A stretch of DNA of 12,396 nucleotides, taken from Candidatus Rhabdochlamydia sp. (GTDB taxonomy: Bacteria > Chlamydiota > Chlamydiia > Chlamydiales > Rhabdochlamydiaceae). The notes beneath the pieces are model-generated. The model saw only the letters and a list, made by a program, of their open reading frames with translations. It was not told the DNA's origin and ran no database searches. The stretch is taken from assembly GCA_030044075.1 (NCBI GenBank), contig JASHWM010000151.1, forward strand, positions 1-12,396. Direction: 5' to 3'. A program made the translations under genes and the position numbers. Below, one piece after another: positions 7,033 through 12,396 of this stretch (position 1 is its first letter; each line of letters opens with the position of its first letter).

Positions 7033-8514
7033 TCAATCTACAGGGACAACAGCGGGGACAGGCCATGATTTTGGATCTTTGAGAAGATCGATCGCCTCTG
7101 GCTTGGGAAGATAGGAGCGTGGGATGAGATAAAAGGGGCCCGAAGGGCAGGGGAGCCAGTTGGACTCTTTGTCCTTTCCCGGACTGTCTTTCTGGATGTA
7201 AATGGTAAAAGAACCGTCTTTGTTCTTTTTTAGCTCAGGGGTATCGCTTCCAAGCATGTAGCGGTTGATGGGATTATTAATGGTGTAGTTGGTCTTTGCA
7301 TCGTACATGGTGATCGACCAGAAGCCAGGCTCATAGTAGGGAATGCCTTCCTTGAAGTTCATGATGTATTTTTTTTTGCCCGTCAGCAGGTCTTTATCTT
7401 TATCGTGCAGATAGATCCAATAGACTGCTTCTTCAGGGATGTTCGCAGTAAGTCCGATCCGTGCGACAACAGCCCTTGTCCTATAGTCTGTTTTCGGATT
7501 CCCGATCGTCATGGGAGGGAAGCTCGCTCCTTGATAGGTTGTATCAAGGGGGAGGTGGCTGAGGACATTGCCGATCTTTTCTGCTGTGTGCTCCATTACC
7601 AGGGCGACAAGTTTTGGAACTTTTGTTCGATCCCAGGGTTTGCCAAGCTCAATACCAAGTGGTTTGAACATAGGGAGGAGGGCGGAGATCTGGTCATCGG
7701 GTGGGGGGTTCTCATTCATTGCCTCTACAAGGAGCTCCCAAAACTCAAGGGGGTCCTTGAAGCTGAGGGTACTGACAGAAAGATCTGGGTTTGAGGGATG
7801 CGGCGCAGGATAATTGTATTGGGGAGTTTCTGGTGATGGCTTTCCCGTATACTTTGCAATGCCTGTCGTTGTGATCGCATTTAGAATTGTTTTTGCGCCC
7901 TCTAAGTCGAGCTTGCCATCAACGTAGATATGGACCCTTGGCTGGAGCAAGACCCAGGGTGTTGGGCAATCGACCCTCTTCACTTCAGGAGGCAGGTCCC
8001 CTTCCCATCCAGGGCCTACCAAGGCATATTTTCCTTTTTTAAAATCTGAGGCCTTGCCTCCAAGATATGCAAAAGCATTCGTCCACATGTCCACAACTTG
8101 GACCATATAATAGCGGTTATGCGAGTCGGGGACCTCGACGATGATCGGCTCCTGATGTAGATCCATGAAGCCAAACCCGTATATGACGTTGACATTGGGC
8201 GTGACGTAATGCGCCTGTTTGGAAAGCTCCGGCGTCACAATATTCTCCATATGCCAGATGGTGTTGGGACTTCCTTTTGCATTGGGAGATAGAGAATCGC
8301 TATAGCGCAAAGCATACATGGTGACAAGGGGCGCTCCCCATGTAGCAGCTTGGAGCGCGAGGGAATAGGTCCATTCCTTCCATGGCTGTATTTCCGCAGG
8401 CGTAATGCCTTTTGGTAAAGAGAAGGCCGGCTCCACTTTCAATATCGAGAGAAAAAGAATGCAGCCCAATGTTTTTGAAAAAGTTCCTTTAGGCAGCAAT
8501 TTTCTTGCAAGCAT
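7033..8514 (-). CDS. Secreted DUF1254/DUF1214 domain protein, 493 aa
   Basis: Residues 1-32 form a signal peptide: basic start (LARKLLPKG), hydrophobic core LGCILFLSIL, and a likely cut after AFS. The Cys lies inside the core and does not make a lipobox, so export to the periplasm or beyond is expected. The N-terminal half carries the DUF1254 pattern: TPNVNVIYGFGFMDLHQEP (105-123), VEVPDSHNRYYMVQVVDMWTN, then GKYALVGPGWEGDLP (161-175). The last 130 residues carry the DUF1214 pattern: YYEPGFWSITMYD, NNPINRYMLGSDTP, GPFYLIPRSYLP. The reaction of this family is not established, although it is widespread in bacteria. The gene ends 4 bp from the sterol reductase stop, tail-to-tail. AAGGG lies 7 nt before the ATG. 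The adjacency to the reductase hints at, but does not show, a lipid-related role. Confidence 0.9.
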   Translation of the reverse strand: MLARKLLPKGTFSKTLGCILFLSILKVEPAFSLPKGITPAEIQPWKEWTYSLALQAATWGAPLVTMYALRYSDSLSPNAKGSPNTIWHMENIVTPELSKQAHYVTPNVNVIYGFGFMDLHQEPIIVEVPDSHNRYYMVQVVDMWTNAFAYLGGKASDFKKGKYALVGPGWEGDLPPEVKRVDCPTPWVLLQPRVHIYVDGKLDLEGAKTILNAITTTGIAKYTGKPSPETPQYNYPAPHPSNPDLSVSTLSFKDPLEFWELLVEAMNENPPPDDQISALLPMFKPLGIELGKPWDRTKVPKLVALVMEHTAEKIGNVLSHLPLDTTYQGASFPPMTIGNPKTDYRTRAVVARIGLTANIPEEAVYWIYLHDKDKDLLTGKKKYIMNFKEGIPYYEPGFWSITMYDAKTNYTINNPINRYMLGSDTPELKKNKDGSFTIYIQKDSPGKDKESNWLPCPSGPFYLIPRSYLPKPEAIDLLKDPKSWPVPAVVPVD

Positions 8515-8572
8515 CGTCCAACCCTTCGGTTTTTTTCGTAAGCGTCCTAAAGATGCTTGTAACGACTTTTTC

Positions 8573-8594
8573 CCTTGCGATGCAAGGTTTTTTT
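8573..8594 (+). terminator. Plus-strand intrinsic terminator without a plus-strand gene beside it
   Basis: CCTTGC (8573-8578) pairs perfectly with GCAAGG (8582-8587) over a GAT loop, followed by seven T at 8588-8594. On the minus strand the hairpin is followed by GAAAAAG, so it cannot act as an intrinsic terminator for the flanking minus-strand genes. The nearest plus-strand gene upstream is the sterol reductase, ending at 7028. Confidence 0.6.
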
Positions 8595-8622
8595 GATGAT
8601 GGTATCTAAACTTGACAATGAA

Positions 8623-9408
8623 CTAGGTTTTGACTGAGCAGGTCATCTCCAAACAAAACTGGACGGCCCACTCAGAAAGCAAGTTCAGGTTATGGCGAAC
8701 TAAGGGCTCCTTAATATGAGGGGACCACTCCTCTAGTGTGATCGTGTCGCTGATGACAAACAAAGAGAGCGCCTCGACATTTTTTTCCTGGCCGATCGCA
8801 TAAAGGGTCGCAGATTCCATTTCTACGATATCGCACCCTAGTTCTTTCACCCTCACAATATCTTCAGGTGTTTCCCTGAATATTGCAGAAAAGCTCCACG
8901 CCACAGCATTATGGAAGGCTGGAAGGGAATGCGCTTTTGAAAAGGCGTCCCAACAAGAGGGCATATTGCTGCTTGGAAAAGAAAATCTTTCTCCCTTTAG
9001 GTAAAGGTGGGCGACCCCATCTTCAGCTAAAGCCTTGGAAGCAATGATGAAATCTCCGATCTGATGGGCGCTCATGAGGGACCCGGCTGTCCCGACAGCG
9101 ATAAACCTTTTCGTCCCAAGAGCGACTAATTGCTCGAGCTTATTTGACAGGGCAGGAGCGCCTATGCCCCACCCTCCAAGGATGCCTACTTGAGGCTCAT
9201 TTACAAGGTAGAGGTTCGAAAAGGACTCGGCGGCCGAAAAGTCTTGGTGCTTGCTGAGGAGATGGTCAAGCGTAGTTTTCTGGTAGCATACAAGGACTGT
9301 TTCTGGAACAGGAAATTCTTTAAAATGGCCATTTTTCCGCTTATAAGAAAGATATTTTTCCGCGGTGACGACCGGGGCAAGGGCTGAGTGGATGGGAAAA
9401 GAGGACAT
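8623..9408 (-). CDS. Nucleoside phosphorylase-superfamily protein (PNP/UDP family), 261 aa
   Basis: The family cleaves the glycosidic bond of nucleosides, either with phosphate or with water. Seen here are GGWGIGAPALSNKLEQL (about 78-94), FIAVGTAGSL (102-111), the ribose-binding EMESATLYAIG (196-206) and ISD (219-221), where the Asp is the usual base-protonating residue. The N-terminal GDPxR phosphate loop is absent, and the Arg that precedes IGTTG in uridine phosphorylase is replaced by Ala. This belongs to a divergent branch that also carries RET (about 178-180) and an EEW motif near 226-228. Phosphorolysis is therefore doubtful; hydrolysis or an altered substrate is possible. AGGGAG at 9418-9423 directly abuts the ATG at 9417 but lies 9 nt before the ATG at 9408, so the latter start is preferred. 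It has its own promoter in the divergent region shared with the methyltransferase. Confidence 0.85.
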   Translation of the reverse strand: MSSFPIHSALAPVVTAEKYLSYKRKNGHFKEFPVPETVLVCYQKTTLDHLLSKHQDFSAAESFSNLYLVNEPQVGILGGWGIGAPALSNKLEQLVALGTKRFIAVGTAGSLMSAHQIGDFIIASKALAEDGVAHLYLKGERFSFPSSNMPSCWDAFSKAHSLPAFHNAVAWSFSAIFRETPEDIVRVKELGCDIVEMESATLYAIGQEKNVEALSLFVISDTITLEEWSPHIKEPLVRHNLNLLSEWAVQFCLEMTCSVKT

Positions 9409-9417
9409 TGAAATCAT

Positions 9418-9423
9418 CTCCCT
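9418..9423 (-). promoter_or_regulatory. Shine-Dalgarno site fixing the start of the nucleoside phosphorylase-like gene
   Basis: AGGGAG on the minus strand touches the first ATG (9415-9417), too close for use, and lies 9 nt before the second ATG (9406-9408), a workable distance. Confidence 0.6.
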
Positions 9424-9468
9424 AGTAGAAAAATGAGAATTTTCATAGATGTTCTAAAAAGGATAGAC

Positions 9469-9498
9469 ATTATAGCCGAGATGAATAAAAATCTTCAA
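9469..9498 (-). promoter_or_regulatory. Promoter of the nucleoside phosphorylase-like gene
   Basis: On the minus strand TTGAAG (9493-9498; 4 of 6) is followed after 18 nt by a perfect TATAAT (9469-9474). Transcription would begin near 9462, giving a leader of about 50 nt. The -35 lies inside the 24-bp palindrome at 9487-9510, so a protein bound there would block polymerase. Confidence 0.6.
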
Positions 9499-9510
9499 TT
9501 GAAGATTTTT
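9487..9510. repeat. Perfect 24-bp palindrome, candidate operator
   Basis: The half-site AAAAATCTTCAA (9487-9498) is followed directly by its exact reverse complement (9499-9510). It lies between two divergent genes, 22 nt before the methyltransferase ATG, and covers the -35 of the minus-strand promoter. Symmetry without a spacer suits a dimeric repressor. The alternative is an RNA hairpin with a 10-bp stem, an AATT loop and a T run, that is, a terminator; that is less natural between two gene starts. Confidence 0.7.
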
Positions 9511-9532
9511 TTCAAGACGAAATGGCATATCA

Positions 9533-10204
9533 ATGAAAAATTTAAGTTTTGAGCACAATCTGAGGCCTTCTGTAAGCGAGAACAATGGGATCGGCCTCCT
9601 CTTGGACCAAGACCAAAAGATCTATAGCGTAGGAATCTCCACAGGAGGGGCTGCCGAGATCCGCATGGCCCTTGCAAACAGCTCCCGCAAGATTATTGCG
9701 ACAACGATCGATCCTGCAGGCGCTGCTTTTGCAAAACAAAAAATTGAAGAGGAGAGGCTCTCCCTGAGAATTGAGGTCAAGGTTGAGGACGTGGCAAGGC
9801 CTCTTTCCTATCCTGATGGTTTTTTTGACTTCGTCTATGCAAGGCTCGTCCTTCATTACCTGCCAATGAACGAGCTAGATCCTGCCCTTAAAGAACTTCA
9901 CCGAGTGCTCCGAAAGGACGGCAAGATCTTTGTGGTCGTAAGGTCGTCCAGGTGCGCAGAAGTCTATGACAAAGAGGCTACGTTCGATCCCATCTCCCGA
10001 ATGACGACATATGTTTCCGAAGGACATTCCTACAAAAGATATTTCCATACCGAAGAGTCCATCCAATCCCACCTGGAATCTTCCGGGTTTCGCATCAATT
10101 ATATTAAGACCTACGAGGAGCGGCTTTGTGTCGACTTTCAAAGGACACAGCTTTCCAGACAGGTCGATACCCTCATCGAGGTTTTTGCCGTAAGAAAAGA
10201 CTAG
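9533..10204 (+). CDS. Class I SAM-dependent methyltransferase, 223 aa
   Basis: The Rossmann-type methyltransferase layout is clear. Motif I is YSVGISTGGAAEIRMA (31-46), with GISTGG in place of the common GxGxG. The acidic residue ending strand 2 is Asp60 (ATTIDP). VEDVARPLSYPDGFFDFVYARLVLHYL follows at about 84-110, giving the adenine-contact and post-motif regions of the Methyltransf_11 type, then LKELHRVLRKDGKIFVVV (119-136). The C-terminal third (EGHSYKRYFHTEESIQSHLESSGF) is the usual substrate-side cap. The substrate cannot be read from the sequence; small-molecule methylation is the default guess for this family. No clear Shine-Dalgarno precedes the ATG, but no other start keeps motif I. 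It diverges from the nucleoside phosphorylase-like gene, and its stop overlaps that of the exporter gene. Confidence 0.85.
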   Translation: MKNLSFEHNLRPSVSENNGIGLLLDQDQKIYSVGISTGGAAEIRMALANSSRKIIATTIDPAGAAFAKQKIEEERLSLRIEVKVEDVARPLSYPDGFFDFVYARLVLHYLPMNELDPALKELHRVLRKDGKIFVVVRSSRCAEVYDKEATFDPISRMTTYVSEGHSYKRYFHTEESIQSHLESSGFRINYIKTYEERLCVDFQRTQLSRQVDTLIEVFAVRKD

Positions 10205-11580
10205 CTTCTCTGTTTGGCCTTTATTTTCAGCCTGACAAAAATGGAAAAGGCAAGCAGGGCTGCGGCAAAAGCAATATTGAAATCGATTGCCCCATGGTAG
10301 GCTGTAAGAAAAGAGCCCTTTTCTTCAATCGCATAAAAGATCGCCGTGCTGATCGCCAAAATGATCGCTGCTGAAATGTTCCATATCGTAGCGATAGTCC
10401 CAAGGGCCTGGCCGATTTTTTGAGAAGGGACAGTCTGATTGACAGCAGTGATCATCGCCGAGTTGCTAAGTCCCCAGTTAATGCCCAAAAGGAAAAAGGG
10501 GAGGACAAGGAACAAAAGAGGCGTGTACATTCCAATGGACCTGTGCAAGCAAGCTGCAAGAAAGGCAGCTACCACAGAGTAGAACAAAAGATTTGCAACC
10601 CCAAACCACTTCACCGACTTTTCAAAAACAAACGAGATGATCGCCTGCGCAGCAGGGATAATGGCGATAAGGACCCCGATCATAAAAGGAGATAGATCCC
10701 TCAAGAAACGTAGGTAGAGGGGATCGAAAAACATATAGACCGAAGAGCTCACTCCTGCGAGGGCGCAGCTGAGCGCTGCGAGCACAAGGAGTTTATCTTT
10801 AAAGAGGGGAAGGTCTAAAAGAGGGCTTTTGCGGGTATTGTCGACTGCGATAAGAAAGATAAGGCCGAGTGTTCCCATAGCAAGGAGGGCCCATGCAATA
10901 ATTGATCTCCAATTTTCTTGCGCCCCGCCGATGATCCCATACATCAAACAGCCCAATCCAAAAATAAGGAGGACAAGCCCTTTCCAATCGATCTTTATGG
11001 AAGAGCTTTCAGATGAAACGCTTTTCATGCTGAGCAGGCAGATGGCAAGACCGATCGCTATAATTGGGATGTTGATCCAAAAGACCCATCTCCAATCAAG
11101 GAGGTCGACTAAGATCCCTCCAAGAAAAGGGCCGATCATCAGGCCAAACCCTGTGACACCCCCATAAATGCTGATGGCCCTGATCCGCATTTTTTGAGCA
11201 AATACATCAGACAGAAGCGCCGCTGAAGTGATGAACACAATCGAGGCGCCAAGCGCTTGGAGTCCCCGAAAGAATATCAACGTCTCTACGCTTTTACTGG
11301 CGCCTGCTCCATAAGCTGAGATCCAAAAGATGACCACTCCGAAGTAGAACACTCTTTTTTTTCCAAAGAGGTCCGCAAATTTCCCAATAGCGATCATCGT
11401 CATGGCGAGGATAATGGAAAAGATGTTTGCCACCCATTGCAGCTGCAGGATATCCGTATGCAAAGCAACTTGTATAAAGGGAAGGGCTGTATTGACGATC
11501 GTTGCATCAAGAAAAGCAGTAAAAGCAAGGAGGCAAACCCCAAAGAGCGCCACCCAGTTGGACCCTGACTTTTTTGTCAT
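10201..11580 (-). CDS. MFS drug exporter, DHA2 (EmrB/QacA) type, 459 aa
   Basis: This is a proton-driven inner-membrane exporter of the 14-helix DHA2 group, by family usually a multidrug or metabolite pump. Fourteen hydrophobic segments can be counted. The signatures are LDATIVNTALPFI at the end of helix 1 (motif D1), GKFADLFGKKRVF between helices 2 and 3 (motif A), the Arg in FFRGLQALGAS (motif B) and GFGLMIGPFLGGILVD in helix 5 (motif C, typical of antiporters), followed by WRWVFWINIP. The frame is open to an ATG at 11643, but that adds 21 polar residues before helix 1 and has no ribosome site. The ATG at 11578-11580 has GGAAGG at 11584-11589 and gives MTKKSGSNW directly before helix 1, so I prefer it. 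The upstream DNA is then a divergent promoter region shared with the EamA gene. The substrate is unknown. Confidence 0.9.
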   Translation of the reverse strand: MTKKSGSNWVALFGVCLLAFTAFLDATIVNTALPFIQVALHTDILQLQWVANIFSIILAMTMIAIGKFADLFGKKRVFYFGVVIFWISAYGAGASKSVETLIFFRGLQALGASIVFITSAALLSDVFAQKMRIRAISIYGGVTGFGLMIGPFLGGILVDLLDWRWVFWINIPIIAIGLAICLLSMKSVSSESSSIKIDWKGLVLLIFGLGCLMYGIIGGAQENWRSIIAWALLAMGTLGLIFLIAVDNTRKSPLLDLPLFKDKLLVLAALSCALAGVSSSVYMFFDPLYLRFLRDLSPFMIGVLIAIIPAAQAIISFVFEKSVKWFGVANLLFYSVVAAFLAACLHRSIGMYTPLLFLVLPFFLLGINWGLSNSAMITAVNQTVPSQKIGQALGTIATIWNISAAIILAISTAIFYAIEEKGSFLTAYHGAIDFNIAFAAALLAFSIFVRLKIKAKQRS

Positions 11581-11604
11581 TAGCCTTCCATGAAAAAAAA
11601 TTTT

Positions 11605-11610
11605 ATCATA
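11605..11610 (-). promoter_or_regulatory. Possible -10 element of the MFS exporter gene
   Basis: TATGAT on the minus strand (5 of 6 to TATAAT) lies 24 nt before the preferred ATG at 11580, with an A-rich stretch but no good -35 upstream. If used, the ATG at 11643 would not be in the transcript, which agrees with the shorter start. Confidence 0.35.
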
Positions 11611-11642
11611 CTTGCCATGTATTTTTTTTCTATCAGAATTCA

Positions 11643-11673
11643 TTGTGATTTTTGGTCCACTTCGTTCTATACT
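11643..11673 (+). promoter_or_regulatory. Possible promoter of the EamA-like gene
   Basis: TTGTGA (11643-11648; 4 of 6) and TATACT (11668-11673; 5 of 6) are spaced by 19 nt, slightly long. Transcription would begin near 11680, about 30 nt before the ATG at 11709. Confidence 0.4.
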
Positions 11674-11708
11674 TGAATTTTCTCATTTTTTCCCCATGGT
11701 TATTGAAA

Positions 11709-12396
11709 ATGCATCTCCGTCATTTCGCGATCGCTATCCTTGTCGTCATGGTGTGGGGGTTCAACTTTGTTGTCATCCGCGCGGCATTGGATGAGATCTC
11801 TCCTCTCCTCCTTAGTTTTTCTCGATTTTTTTTCACGAGCCTGCCGCTTGTGTTCTTTATCAAGAAGCCCGGTGCGCCAATAAAGAAATTGATGACCTAC
11901 GGCCTGATCATGTTTGCGCTGCAATTCACCCTTCTGTTCATGGGGATGTATGCCGGGGTTTCGCCTGGGCTTGCCTCGCTCCTGCTCCAGATGCAGGTTT
12001 TTTTCACCATGATCTTTGCTGCCATTTTCCTTCGAGAAAAGGTGACGCAGTGGCATGTAGTCGGGGCGCTCGTGTCTTTCACCGGGATAGGGATTGTGGG
12101 CTATCACTTATGCAGGAGCATTACCGTTGCTGGTTTTTTAATGATCCTTAGCGCAGCGGCCTGCTGGGGGATCGGGAACACGCTCTCCAAAAAAATGAAA
12201 AAGGTGAACATGCTCGCCCTTGTCGTCTGGGGAAGTTTATTTGCCTGGCCCCCGTTATTGGGAGTATGCCTTGTTATGGAAGGGCCTCGCGAAGTATTTC
12301 AGAGCTTGTTCAATATGCGTTTTGCCGGCTTTGGCTCGGTAATGTTTATTACCTATTTGTCGACGGTTTTTGGGTTCGGGGTGTGGAACTGGCTCC
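11709..12396 (+). CDS. eamA: EamA family exporter (O-acetylserine/cysteine exporter-like), 3' end outside window
   Basis: An open frame runs from the ATG at 11709 to the window edge (229 codons). It matches the drug/metabolite transporter superfamily and most closely the E. coli EamA (YdeD) pattern: LVVMVWGFNFVVIRAALDEI (11-30, helix 1), LMTYGLIMFALQFTLLFMGM (61-80), GVSPGLASLLLQMQVFFTMI (83-102), FLREKVTQWHVVGALVSFTG, then the second EamA half starting AGFLMILSAAACWGIGNTLSKKM (141-163). E. coli EamA exports cysteine-pathway metabolites and has about 300 residues, so roughly three quarters is visible. No strong Shine-Dalgarno precedes the ATG; an ATG at 11696 is out of frame. The substrate here is inferred from similarity only; the subfamily is wide. 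Confidence 0.85.
   Translation, partial: MHLRHFAIAILVVMVWGFNFVVIRAALDEISPLLLSFSRFFFTSLPLVFFIKKPGAPIKKLMTYGLIMFALQFTLLFMGMYAGVSPGLASLLLQMQVFFTMIFAAIFLREKVTQWHVVGALVSFTGIGIVGYHLCRSITVAGFLMILSAAACWGIGNTLSKKMKKVNMLALVVWGSLFAWPPLLGVCLVMEGPREVFQSLFNMRFAGFGSVMFITYLSTVFGFGVWNWL

Noticed and set aside
9542..9856. Minus-strand open frame opposite the methyltransferase
   Set aside because: The plus-strand frame carries clear methyltransferase motifs; the opposing frame has none.
11581..11643. Longer start for the MFS exporter
   Set aside because: It adds 21 polar residues encoded by A-rich DNA, has no Shine-Dalgarno site, and overlaps the likely divergent promoter region.
1..12396. tRNA, rRNA, CRISPR array or toxin-antitoxin pair
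   Set aside because: Scanning both strands by eye showed no cloverleaf with a GTTCGANTC-type arm, no regularly spaced repeats, and no recognisable toxin or antitoxin.

Overview
The window looks like chromosomal DNA of an intracellular, amoeba- or animal-associated bacterium, most likely an environmental member of the Chlamydiae (Parachlamydia, Waddlia or Simkania type). This is inference. It rests on a plant-type 7-dehydrocholesterol reductase in a bacterial, intron-free gene layout, a large Ser-rich protein of the kind seen among secreted proteins of such bacteria, and small metabolic and transport genes packed tightly on both strands. Another sterol-exploiting intracellular bacterium (for example a Coxiella or Legionella relative) is not excluded. 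No rRNA, tRNA, CRISPR array or transposase was seen.

Left part (1-3900), AT-rich and poorly recognised: a 339-aa single-pass membrane protein ends at a strong intrinsic terminator. A gene-poor gap of about 460 bp follows, holding a decayed fragment of the 3' end of a yjdF-like gene and a near-consensus sigma-70-type promoter. That promoter faces a 785-aa protein with a Ser-rich N-terminus and a C-terminal part resembling a two-dinucleotide-binding oxidoreductase. The intact yjdF-like gene lies just beyond the 785-aa gene in the same orientation as the fragment, so that gene is bracketed by direct repeats of yjdF 3' sequence.

Middle part (3919-7028): a minus-strand series reads dtd (D-aminoacyl-tRNA deacylase), an NTF2/SnoaL-like protein, a two-helix membrane protein and the YjdF/DUF2992 protein. 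Divergent from dtd is the sterol reductase, a complete polytopic protein with the family signatures. It probably acts on sterols taken from the host, because no other sterol gene is visible here.

Right part (7033-12396): a secreted DUF1254/DUF1214 protein sits tail-to-tail with the sterol reductase, 4 bp apart. The only plus-strand terminator found downstream lies beyond the DUF1254 start, so reductase read-through would be antisense to the whole DUF1254 gene. Next is a nucleoside phosphorylase-superfamily protein that lacks the usual phosphate-binding Arg; its promoter carries a perfect 24-bp palindrome over the -35 element. It is divergent from a class I SAM methyltransferase, whose stop codon overlaps that of a 14-TM DHA2-type drug exporter. 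Divergent from the exporter is an EamA-type amino-acid metabolite exporter, cut by the window edge.
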